A stretch of DNA of 64,000 nt from Strongylocentrotus droebachiensis. Taxonomy: Eukaryota > Echinodermata > Echinoidea > Camarodonta > Strongylocentrotidae. Below the pieces are notes generated by a model that was given only the letters and a program-made list of their open reading frames with translations, was not told the DNA's origin and did no database searches. This document shows positions 1-12,400 of the stretch, in pieces; position 1 is the first letter of the stretch; every line of letters starts with the position of its first letter. Location of the stretch: contig JAVYIG010007457.1 of assembly GCA_035222895.1 (NCBI GenBank), positions 26,001 through 90,000 on the forward strand. Direction: 5' to 3'. Both the position numbers and the translations under genes were made by a program.

Positions 1-35
1 TTGATGGATTATGAATTACTGCTGTATTTTTGCAG

Positions 36-463
36 GATTGAATTCCAAAGTCTCTTCCACCCCGAGCGCAGAGGTTGTCTATGCCAACGTACATCACCCG
101 ACTAAAGCCAATTCAACACCCCTCGCACCCAGCCACCAACCCCAAGGCTCTCTAGAAAACATTCAGGATCTCCCCGTAGAGTCCTCAGCAAGTGACAGCT
201 CTCCCAAGCTACGCAACAATCAGTTCCCACCGACCAAGCCCCGGCGACGCCCGGAGAGCTTCGGGTCAAACTACAGCCTGAACTCAGACCAGGAGAGGAA
301 TGGGTCAGGAGAAGGGAAACACAGAAGGTATCTCACCGTGGAGAAACCGAAGATTGTGAAGAGGAAAGGAGTCGTGGATGATGAGGAGGATGATGAGGAG
401 GAGGAGGATGATCGAGGGAGGATAACTGAGAGGAGCGAAGACATTTCGAGGATAACTACAGAA
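36..463 (+). CDS. PTPN13: PTPN13 window exon 1: disordered linker before PDZ1
   Basis: The acceptor is TTTTTGCAG at 27-35 and the donor is GAA|GTAAGC at 464. The exon starts with two bases of a split codon and ends on a codon boundary. It encodes 142 residues, first Ser/Pro-rich with a [11 protein letters not shown] patch, then a dense Asp/Glu run near residue 125. No folded domain is evident. The donor hexamer is included in the target-site duplication of the LINE that follows. Confidence 0.85.
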
Positions 464-3400
464 GTAAGCCATTTACATATCGGATAGTGAAGCGGAAAAG
501 TTGAATAGTCTAATTACAAAATCTGAGCCTTGGTCAACTTTGAAGTCAATGCCAGCAAATAAAGCCCGGGGGTTGGATGGTCTTCCAAGTGAATTTTATG
601 TTGCGTTTTTTAATGATATAGTCGAAATGCTCATTGAATCTTATAATTTTTATGCCTCCGTTACGAAGTAGCCGGAGGCATTATGTTTTCGGGTTGTCCG
701 TCCGGCCGTCCGTCCGTCCGTACGTACGTCCGTACGTACGTCCGTACGTCCCGTTCTCGTGATCGCGTTATCTGAAGAACCAATTGATGGATTCCTGCCA
801 AACTTTGGTCATGTATGTATCTTGCAGAGCCGATGAACTGATTAGATTTTGGGGTCACGAGGTCAAAGGTCAAAGGTCACAGGGCTCATTATGTATGCAA
901 AAACAGCTCGTGATCGCGTTATCTAAAGAACCGATTGATGGATTCCTGCCAAACTTAGGTCATGTATGTATCTTGCAGAGACGATGAACTGATTAGATTT
1001 GGGGGTCACGAGGTCAAAGGTCAAAGGTCACAGGGCTCATTATGTATGCTGAAACAGCTCGTGATCGCGTTATCTCAAGAACCGATTGATGGATTCCTGC
1101 CAAACTTAGGTCATGTATGTTACTTGCAGAGCCGATGAACTGATTAAATTTTGGGGTCATGAGGTCAAGGTCAAAGGTCATGCAGCTCATTATGCATGCA
1201 AAAATAGCTTGTGATCGCATTATCATTAGAACAGATTGATGGATTCCTCCCAAACTTAGATCATGTATGTATCTTGCAGAGCCAATGAACTGAGTAGATT
1301 CTTGGGTCATGAGGTCAAAGGTCAAAGGTCATGGGCTCATTATGTATGCAAAAATAGCTTGTGAACCATTCTCATTAGAACTGACAGATGGATTACTATT
1401 TAACTCGGGACATCTTGCAGAGCCAATGAACTGAGTAGATGTTAGGGTCATGTGGTCAAAGATCAAAGGGTCATATATGTATATGAGAAATTGCTTGTAA
1501 TCACGATATTCTGAGAACCTGTTAATGGATTACAATTGAACTTGAATTTGAACAATTTCTTCTGTTTTGGTTTGTAAAATTGCTCTATGACGGAGGCATC
1601 ATTTCGACTGCGCGCAGTCGAAGTTCCATCTAGTTCCTTTTGCAATGGTTTATTAAGTCAGTCACAAAGATATGGAGTAATAACTCTTCTACCAAAGAGA
1701 GATAAAGATCCATTGTATATGAGCCCGAGTCATTACGTTTTTTTTTGCTAAACGTTTAACTGTTAAATAATAATACGGCCGTGTTGTTTGACGATCAGTC
1801 ATAGACGAGGCTGAGTTTTAACGAAACAGATTTAAGTCTTTTGTCAATTCTGCTCGTTGCTACGGCAGGCGGCCAGTGAAAACGAACTTTTAAAATCAAA
1901 TTATGGAAATGCAAGCATCACTTTAAACAAACAGAACTTTGTTATTCCTTGCTCATTTTTCCTGATTGAGGTGTCATATGAAAGGGCAAAAACTGAATTT
2001 TCTAGAAATATGTGATTTTCTCTTTGCCAAATTACTTTTTGGTTTCCTCTCCTCAAATTGATTTTAATCACTCATGCGTGAAATATGCATCATGTGAGTT
2101 GCATCAAATAAAAGAGGAGGATCTAAGCTTTACAAATTTGTGTCATTAATATAATTGTGATTAAGTTATGATAAAACATCAATAATTCTCGGTTTTTCTG
2201 GGACGCACTGTATATGCCTTTGCAATGTAATGCAAAGGCATGTAACTTTAAGTTTGCATGTATCATTGCCGTATGAATGTGGATGTGTGTAACACACACA
2301 CCCATGACACACCCAGCAATGAGCTGATCAAAATTAGTGACCAATCAGGTAGTTTCTCTAGCTATGTGGGTGGAGTTTGATACCAGCATAAATTACGTTT
2401 GTTGACCGCATGTGCATGCACCCAGCTCAGTGAGAGGTCAAGAAACCTTGTGATAGCCATGTGCTCACCATGTGTGTGTATTTTTGATGAAAGTTTGTGC
2501 ATATGTACAGTGTATTTTGGCACGGATGTTTGAGGTGAATTGTGTGTGTGTGACAGAGATAGCATGAACCATGGAGAGAGTGCAGAAGTAAGACAAGTGA
2601 GATCTATAGAAAGGGTGGCTGTGTTATTGTCAGCTGAATTGAAGAATGATCAAAAACAACTCACAGTGTCCAACTAGACTTTGTTGATTTTGTTGATTTT
2701 GTTGAGTAATATTTCAAAAAATTCAATTATTATTGTTATCATTATATTTGTATTTTATTGTATATATACATTATTTTAGGGGGGCCGAATCGGCAAGCGA
2801 TTGATATTAATATTGAGAGAGAGAAGGGCAATAGAGAGGGTGAGATTATTAGAAGGGGGGCATGGTTGGTTACAAATTCATTCATATAAATTACTGCTGC
2901 CAGACAGTTGGCACCCAGCTGTCGGGTGTAACATTACACCGCGGTTTCTTTGATTATCTTTATCATCGGCTATTAGCACATTCCAAAATGTATGCAAATA
3001 ACGGTTAAACAAAAAGAGAGAAATGCTAATCGGTTTTGATGAATGCGGTCGTTTAACCGTTGGTTAAACGGTTTGACTCAGGCTTGATTGGATGTAAAAA
3101 TTATAGACCGATTTCATTACTAAATGTAGATTATAAATTGATGAGTCATAGATTGAAAAAAGTAATTAATGCTTTGATTCATTCTGATCAACAAGGATTC
3201 TTAAAGTTACTATGTCCCATTTGCAGGCCAAAAAAATGAAAAGATTAAATTCCAACGGCATTTGAAAGATAATACTAATTTAGAACTTCTCTAAAAAAGG
3301 TGGGGCTTGAAAATGTCTTCAAGTGGAAAAAAAATGACTATTAGTTGTCAAATCGACTTAGGAGCTATAGAGTCAAGAAGTAATAGTCTTGATTTTCAGA

Positions 3401-6400
3401 CCATTGTACCGAATGGTCATACGTTTTATGCTGCGCAAAGATTCAATCAGTTTAATTTTGGCCATCACAAGAGTGGGTTATTGATGTAGACAAATGCTCA
3501 TGTACCCTTTACAGCTCACTTTATGTATTACTTATTATCAAAGAAGAAAAAAGTGTCTGACAGTGAAGTCTAGCAAGTAAACGGGTTTCCTTGCATAATT
3601 TGAATATTAGGACACTGCTAACGTTTAAATTTCACAGAAAGGACATACATGACATATTCATAATTCCTGCAAAGTTCCACAGAATTTGAGGTTGGCTGCA
3701 AAAGGGACATATTACCTTTAAAGGGTCGCAATATCAGTGCAAATATTTGTACAATTATAGAAAACATGTGATCAAATATACTAATTTGCTTGATGTGCCT
3801 GGATCAATTGTTCTGTTAGATTTTTGAAAAGGCTTTTGGTAGGATCGCTGTAACATTTTAACGTTTTTTAAAGAAACCCTTCTCCATGCCAAGAGGCATA
3901 TTTCAAGGGTGTCCTATTTCACCTTACTTGTTTGTTTTGGCCATTGATGTGTTAGCTGTAGCTATTCGTGATAATCCAGACATTAATACTCTTTTCACAC
4001 TGGTTTTGCTTAACCCCGTACTTTGCTTAGCCCTGTACTATCCTTAACCCCGGACTATTTTTTTGGCTTTTCACACACGCTGTTTGTAGTCCCATACTAG
4101 CGCCTATTCCGGAATAAGAAAATTCACGCTGTTCTCACTGCAATTCGTTAACCCCGGATATTGTGAATGTTATGATTGGACATACTTCGCATCTGGCCAG
4201 CTGCGATACACTCCATTGTGTAGTACCGGACTATTTTTCGTTTCTGTTCTCATTCATTTGCTTAGCACCGCAATTGCGGGGTTAGCAGGAGTTAGCACCA
4301 CAATTGCGGAGTTAGCCCTGCTATTTTGCAGGGTTAGTTAACCCCGTACTATAGGTGGAGTTAGCCAACTTTAGCCCACTTTGGTAAAAGCCAATCTGAA
4401 CAGAAAGTGGAATAGGCTTAACCCCGTACTATAGGTGGGGCTAAGACCCCCCCCCCCCCCCCCTTAACCCCACCTTAACCCCACCTATAGTACGGGGTTA
4501 AGCAAAATATTGCCAGTGTGAAAACAGTATTAGGGTGTTAAAATGAACAATATAGAAAAGAAAATGAGTTTATTCGCTGATGATGCTATTTTTTAAACGG
4601 TGAAATAGACTCTTTTGTTAATTTATTTAAATAAACTGTTGCACTATTTTCATAGCTTCTCAGGATGTTGAATAAATATATGTCAAATTTTAAAGCAATT
4701 CATATTGGAAGTTTGAAAAACAGGCAGATAACCCTGCTTCATGGGGAAGGACCGAGCTGGAGAAAAAAGGAATTTAAAGCACTAGGAGTAACTTTTTCCT
4801 GGCAAACTAGATATTTGTATGTACATGTACTTAATATTCCTTCAAGGTTAAAAACGATTGAACTAGTTACAAATTGTTAAAGGCAGAGGAGTCTATCTCT
4901 GACCAGAAAAATAGTGGTAGTTAAAATCTCTCTTATTGCCCCAACTTTTATATTTGTTTTCCGTTTATGTATTAATGTACCCATTTCCTTTTTCAAAAAG
5001 TTGGATAATATTTTTCACAAATTTATATGGAATAATGGAAATGATCGGGTTAAAAGGGCTTTAATGTGTAACTTTTATGAATAGGGAGGTCTTAAAATGG
5101 TAGATCCGTATACATTTGCAAAATTTCAAAAAATGGTTTGGGTGAAGCAGCTTTTAGATATTAAGTATGAGAATACTTGGAAAAGTATTATATTTGGATT
5201 GGTTTTTGAAACCTCAAGATGTGGAGGAGGTTATTTTTCAGAAAATTGTCTCCGAGCTGGTGAGCAAACTGAAAGTGCCTAGATATGAATATTCTTTATT
5301 ACATAAAAGAAACATTTCCTCAGAACATAAGATTGAAATGAAATGGGAGTCTTGGTTTGGTTTTGATAGAAACAAAGTCGAGTGGTCAAGAATACACAAA
5401 AATAATTATAATTGTACTATTGAACTCAACTAAGAACCTTTTATTTCAACTTATTTCACAATGCTGTAGCCTTAAAGGTATAGACCAGTCTTGGAAACGC
5501 CCCCCTCTCAAAAAATGAAATGGAAGCTCTTATTACCAATCATGTGAAAGAACATGTTTTGACTAATACGTGATGATACAAATTTTGCAGCGAAACCACC
5601 TGCTAATTGATATATTTGGTAAATTATTATATCTATTTGGACCTGATAGATATCGTGCACGTGCCGCGTAGTCCCATATACATCTTTCTGTGTACAGGTG
5701 CTTGTAACTTTACCAAGACTGGGCCAAATTTCTTATCATTTTGATGTTTTCCAGAACCTTGCAGTACATGCCAATACTTATATGCTAGATTCCACGTTTC
5801 TTTCACAATGCAATCGCATAACAATAACTGGTCTTTATCTTTAAATGCATTTTTATTCAAAATTGGAAGGAGTGATTCTCTAATGTGTTTTTTTTTTTTA
5901 AATTCCCCCAAGATCTTGAAACATATATTTTGTGAGTGTGAAATGGTTGTTCCTTTATGGAAAGAACTGACTGATTAAATTGACTATAGGATTAAGGAGA
6001 CCACAATATATGCAGATTTTAGTTATGTTTTTGGTGTTGACATTGGCAGTAAACATGAAAAATGTATAACTTATTTGTTTCTCTGTTTTAAATTGATTAG
6101 ATGTAAATTTCAGCAAACTAACTTAAATTTTCAAGCTTTTATTAATTTTCAAAAAATGAAGCAAAAGATTGAATACAAGATTGCTGATAAGAGAGGTAAA
6201 TTGAGCCTGCTTTAAAAAAAATGGACATTTCAGTTGTAAACCATTAAGAAGACAAAGAGGACAAAAATATTGTGTACAAGTTGGTATAGCGACATTTTGT
6301 GTGTGTGTGTGTTTTGATTTGTGATGATTTGTGTAGTTCTGTGTTGGGTACTTTTATTCCTTTCCATCCTTTTAAATAAGGTTATGGATAGTATCGTTTG

Positions 6401-9400
6401 TTCGTTCATTTTAGTAGTACAATGTAGATCACAGGCCTGATAAAAACCAGATTTTTTTAATTTATTTTTTCCCCGAATTTTTTTAACCATTTTTTTTTTT
6501 TTTCATCGCAATTTTATCCTGATTTTCCTGATTTTTACCTTTATTTTCTCTATTCTTCCCTATTTTTCCCCAATTTTCTTACTCAAAAGGGGGGAATGTT
6601 GTGAGATGCCATTTTTTCCCCCGAATCCTCTTCTTTTTTCTTTTTTTATTCAATGGGGGCGTGGTAATTGAGGGGGAAAAACACTATTTTTTTTGTAGTG
6701 CTCACTATCACCCCTGAGATCGGTTGCTACTACTCAAATATATTGTATGATGCACTTTTTCTTAGATATATATGTTTTCATCTGCTACCTAACCTGTACT
6801 TTGTGTTGTGGTACAGTTTCACTATAAAAATAAGTAAGCCATTTACATATTTTTTAATAAAAGAAATATTCTAGTGCTGTAAGTTATCGGCTGCTTTTAA
6901 ATCTTGTTTAGTGAGCTTGTGTATAAAGTGCAACAACTTTCAGATCTTACATCAAAATGCACAAGATTACCTGGCTTACATTTATTTGCAAATCAGGATG
7001 GCCTTGTTTCTTAAAACTTTGTATCAATAACAAATTCAGTTTCAGTTGTTCTCACATGAAGTATCTTTACCCGAAAGTAGCTGTAAATTGCTCTCTAGAA
7101 TTATAAAAGGGGTGAGAAGACCTTTTTAGTTAGATTTGATCTTGGTTTGGGTATAATAGATTTTATGTCAATGATTTCTCGCTCAATTACTTTACTCCAA
7201 AGTTAATAGTGCGATCAAGAAAGGGGTATTAAGTAGTCTTAAGAGACGCGCTCTTCAAGGTATATGGGGGTGCACTCCGTAGATCTTCTCCCTTTTGTCA
7301 GAATGATACATTTAAAATTGAAAGAAATTTAAAACCAAGGTTGATAACAATTTATTTGTTTAGTTATGCATTTTCATTTTCATCAGATTTGATAATAAAT
7401 ATTAATTTCCAGTAGGCTGTCAAAAGTCCTACATTAAAGATGTTCATGTTAATCATAAACTTTATTTCTTCATTACAATAGGATATCCATTCCAAGCGAT
7501 CTGTCAAGGATGAACCGATAAGTACCGGCATCCTCGACAACCATTCTGAGGACGACTGGGACGACCTGGAACATGACGACGACGATGACGATTCAAAGGT
7601 CACGACCCCTGAGAGCTCTGACATGGAGGACCTCTTCGGTGACATGGACGAGAAGAAGAACAAACCAAAACTGAACTTTCGCAAAATCAGCGCCGGTATC
7701 GAATCCCCTCCCGTAACCGCGACGCCATCGACCTTGACGGCGATGTCGCCATTGAGTGAGAAGCTGACATCGGGTACAGCATCAGCAGCCAAGGAGACGG
7801 AGGTCGATGATACCGAGGCAGAGCAGGAGGAGAACCTAGATGAAGAAGTGCAGGAGGCTAGCGAGGGACTAGATCTACTACCGGGTGACAAGTATACTGT
7901 TCAGCTGAAGAAAGCAAACGGATCTTTGGGCATCAGTGTTACGGTAAGGGAGAAATATTAATGAGAGTCATAGACCTTGGGGGTGTTTCACAAAGACTAA
8001 GATCAACTTTAGGTTAGATTTAACTATGGCAGGCCATTCATGTCACTGGTTGCTCTCACCATTATAATCTTTAGATAATATTTTCTTTCCTTTAAAGTAG
8101 CTTGGCGAAGAAATTTCACATAATCACTAAAAATTGGCAAATTATACATGTCCTGATAGCATAGACCAATTTGAACACACACATTCTGCTCTAAAGTCTT
8201 GTAAATATAAATTAAACGTGGTAAGAAGCTTTTTTCCAAGAACCTTCTCAGAACTAATTCCTGGCTTGAAAATTTTGTTCGCGCAGTAGGCCGATTATGA
8301 CGTCACTGGTTGGGTACAATCGCAATCCTAGGCCTCAAGCTCGCCTCTCGCACAGCTCGCGTGCGGTATTTTGCATAGGCCTATACGTATACATTATCCA
8401 GACTTTGCATGCTTCATATCCTGACCAGAAAGTGGAATAACAATCTCTAGAAATCATGTAATTACATATAATATTAAGCAAATTTATGTAATATAATACG
8501 AGGGGTGAATCGTGCAATTTGATTTGTCCAAAGTAATTTGCTGAGATGTTTTGTATTTGTTCGGTCATCATGCCTTGGCGTGATAGTGATTGCTGTCGAT
8601 TATATATGGAGACCATGATGAGTGAATCGCGAGCGTCCCTTTGCATTTTTATAATGTCCTGCAGCTGCAGTTCTATTTATGAATGGTGCACATTTGTAAT
8701 TGATTTTCGCCAAATATAATCTCACATCTAATCGTATTTGTTTTGTTATCCATGAAATTTACCAAAAACTTGGAAAGCCCTACACATCCCAAAAAATTAG
8801 AAAATGTCTCGCCCAGTCACCCCAGTGACAGGGTGCATGACAGATCGATCGCCAGTTGAGCGGGGTCGGGGGAGCTGAGCGGCAGCTGGCAGCTCAGCCA
8901 GCTCGCGCTGATATGCTATCACTTGACCTGCACCGACGCCGTCTTCTCCGAATTGTTATCTTTCTTCCATCTATCCTACATCCCCATCATCATCATCGTC
9001 ACTATCACTACCAGTACCACTGTATAGTTGTGGAGCTGTGCTCATCAACTTTGAATTCTAAATCGAGTAAAACCTCTTCTTCGAGCTCGGACATTTTGAT
9101 CAGATATTTAGCGTTCGAGTGGCGTTTGTATACGTATAATGCATGCAGGCGAGAGTTGTGTGAGAGCTCTTGGGAGCACTCTCGCGCTCATGTGCCCAAC
9201 CTCATACGTCACAATTCGTACGTCACAATAGCGGGCCGATCAAGGGCGGAATAATCGGGTAGTAATTTCACCACTTTTAATAGCAGATAAGTCAATTCTG
9301 TAACAGCTTTTGAAAACTAAATATGAACTATTAGAAAGATTGTAACATTAACTTTGCAATGATACCAACATTATTAAGGTTAAAAGCCTTTTGAAACCTT

Positions 9401-12400
9401 CGCTCAGCTACTTTAATAATGAATTTTCAAAAAATGTAAATCCTGTACTCATTCTGGAGAGACCAATGCCAGTAAATTGTGAGAGCAAACAGTATCATGA
9501 ATGGCCTGCCATAGTTTAGTCCAACATAAAGTCAATCTTAGTCTTTGTGAAACACCCCCTGATCTCATATGGAAGTTTCTGTCTGTTAACCTCAGATGAA
9601 TTGTCAGGAAATAAGTATGAAACTTTGGCTTGACTCACAAGTTATATGTCAGCAAAATCAATATTATATTTCAGCTTTGGTAACAGGCGCTTTGGGGTTT
9701 AAAGCCCCCGGTTCTGATTGTCCACAAGTTCCAGATCATATACATGTTGTTATAAACAGTGGGTGTAACTGTATCAAAAGGTCATTGACTTTGGTACTTT
9801 ACTATCAGGTGTCTGGATATCGTAAGTCAAGATCTTGATTGTTATTAGTGCACTTATCTTTTTTAGTGTGAGTGTGAATGGCAAGTGTTTGTGATATGAA
9901 TCAAGGCAATGTATACTTTTTGTCATGCTTAAATTCAAAGTATCTGGAAGAGTATGGTAAGGAATGAATGAAAAAAAATGAATGAAGAGAAAGTAAAATA
10001 GATTCACAACACCACTCTGTGAACTTTGATCTAAATGGTTTCTTATTCCATTACAGGGAGGTGTGAACACGAGTGTAAAGCATGGAGGTATCTACATTAA
10101 GACCATGGTACCAGGGGGAGCAGCTGATCAAGATGGCCGCATCAAGTCTGGTGAGTGGAAACAAAATTGTTTGTAACAACATTTAAGATATTGAATTGAA
10201 GGTCAATACTTTAATTACCTGATTTAAATGGGTTTCCCCAAAAAAAAAATCTTCCTGATTTTACACTTATTTTCCTGATTTTTCCCTTATTTTTCCTATT
10301 TTTCCTATTTTCCCCTTTCTTTCCCTTTCTTTCCCGATTTGTTTCCAATTTTCTTACTCAAAAAGCGGGGAATGTTGTTAGATGCCATCCCCCCCCCCCC
10401 CCCAGAATCTGTTTATTTTTGTATTACTCAATGGGGAGGCGGTTGAGGAAAAAAAAAATCACCCCTGACTATCTGCTCATGTTTGGCCATATATATTCAT
10501 TACTCTATTGTTATTCATTCCTGATTATATTTGATTGAGAGATGCATGTACATGTACTGTACTCAAGATTATATATGCATAGTTGATTTAAATTGAGTAA
10601 GAGTTCTCATGTTTTACCAAATTGTTTGGACTGCCAAACAAAATTGCAACATTGTGTTGAAAATCTGATAAACAGTCAAGTACAATGTAGGAACACAAGC
10701 CCACATCTGCAACAAGTTATTGAAATGAATTCAAGTTATGTACACGTATGTTATATATCTCAAAAGTTCAAGTAAAAATTTAGCACTTATTTCCAGTGTA
10801 ATCGTTTGAAGCACAGCTGAGTTGAAAACTCAAACTAAACTGCTGTCCTTTTACTGAATCTAATCAGGTGACCGGCTACTGGAGGTCAACAGGTCAACCC
10901 TGACCCAGGTCACTCACAAGCAGGCTGTGGAGATCCTACGCCGGGCCAAGGATGTGAGTACCCTGGTCATTGAACGTGGCATCCCTCCTGCAGCCACCAG
11001 CGCTCTCCCTCCCACACCGGTCCACTTCCAGCAACCCCTGCACCAGCAGCAAGGGGGTAATGGAGGTGGTGGTGCAGGGGTGCAGGTGGATACCAGTGCC
11101 AACCAGAACACAAGTGCACCAGGTAAACAATTTTGTATTTGTTATTTGTCATTTCATTCAACAAAGTACCAATTATTGTAGGTGGCATCTCAATTTTACT
11201 TGACATGAAATACCGGTGTGTTGGCTCAGTCAGTAGAGCGTCCGCCTCACAACCGGCCACGTCATACCAAAAGAAGTTAAAAGACGGGAGTTGCTGCTAC
11301 CTTGTTTGGCGTTCAACAATAAGGGATAGAGCAACGTCGATCTGGCGCTGCTCAGTGGCTGCCGGGCTCACGATCAATTGGGCAAAAAGAATTTCCATTT
11401 TCGGTTTAACTTAATAAAATTTGGAGTGGACTTTAAAAGATTATTATTATTATTATACATGTATGACATGGACTATTACTGTAACTTGAATCTGTGAATC
11501 TTTCATGTATTTGGCAAATAGACCAGCCAGATTAAAGGTAAAGACCAGTATTGGAAACGCCCCAATTTCAAAAAATGAAATGCAAGCTCTTATTACCTGG
11601 ATCAATAGGGAACTCAGTCACACCGTACCAGATTGCCACTTGAAACTGTATATTTTATTGTATTCAAATCTGCAAAGATATAAATCAAATGACTCATAAA
11701 TATATGTATGTGTTATGTTACCAATAACTGAATTCACTCTCTAAAACATGTATAAGAGTTTTCCTTTCCTATTCTCATATGGGTCACAACTGAATTCAAC
11801 TAAACTCTGTATTTCATAAAAATACAATATACTTTTGATTGTATCTAAATATTCTATCATGTCAATATCACAGAACCAAAGACTAAATCTAGTTTAAATG
11901 ACCATACGAAAAATACATGTATAACTAACAAAGAAATGACAAATATATAGTCATTTCTTTCATTTCTGTCACCAAATCTTCAAACTATAAATTTCACTTG
12001 CCCTCCTTGGTTCTAACAAGTAACAAATTTAAGACCTTGTCCATCGCATTTTTGGATGAAACAATTAATACATTATAATTCATCATATATTTAATATATC
12101 TTTAAGGATCGATATAAGCGATCATATTTTATATATACCACATTCTAAATTGCTCTAAATGCATGAACTGGTTATCTTTCACTGTTTTATAACCAAAATA
12201 GATAATTAATAATACCATTGGAACTTTCCCTTTTAAATTACGAGCCACGTCTACAATTCGTAAAACGCCACCTACGTTCAAACCAAATACCTTTACACGT
12301 ATGCAATAAACTCAAATTCCTTCACATGTACAAATATAAATGTACATTTCAATACCAGCTTATTCTTTTGCTTGAGCTCTGAAAATTATACATTTCTCAT

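Larger units (their letters stand above)
639..1633 (+). mobile_element. Non-autonomous Helitron inserted in the LINE
   Basis: The left end is TC at 639-640 preceded by A. The right end is CTAG at 1630-1633 followed by T, the A|T target used by Helitrons. A perfect 20-bp palindrome (1603-1622, centre GCGC) sits 7 nt before the CTAG, as expected for the Helitron 3' hairpin. The interior holds a CGTCCGTACGT microsatellite and a 151-bp tandem repeat. LINE reverse transcriptase reading continues on both sides. No Rep/helicase coding sequence is seen. Confidence 0.8.
481..6831 (+). mobile_element. Degraded 5'-truncated LINE (reverse transcriptase) broken by five insertions
   Basis: Conceptual translation recovers, in order and in sense with PTPN13, pieces of a LINE reverse transcriptase. 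[20 protein letters not shown] is at about 540-600 and [17 protein letters not shown] at about 1652-1715. [14 protein letters not shown] is at about 3100-3140, and DQQGFL then KGRNIS lie either side of 3201-3717. [20 protein letters not shown] is at about 3890-3950, FADDA at about 4570, [11 protein letters not shown] at about 5090, and a tail ending ADKRGKLS near 6200. Stops and frameshifts are frequent, so it is dead. The right 3' region (6236-6831) includes a T-rich repeat. A 19-bp duplication flanks the whole block. Family assignment (L1/Tx1-like) is tentative. Confidence 0.85.
464..7481 (+). other. PTPN13 intron of 7.0 kb filled by a LINE and nested transposons
   Basis: The intron runs from the donor at 464 to the acceptor TTACAATAG ending at 7481. 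From 481 to 6831 it is almost entirely transposon sequence (separate entries). From 6851 to 7481 I see only AT-rich intron sequence. Confidence 0.85.

Noticed and set aside
758-1500. CRISPR-like array
   Set aside because: Repeats are 151 bp, directly adjoining, without unique spacers, in an animal intron and inside a Helitron.
8856-9254. 132-codon plus-strand ORF as a gene
   Set aside because: It lies inside a family B transposon block, has a His-rich low-complexity part and shows no recognised domain.
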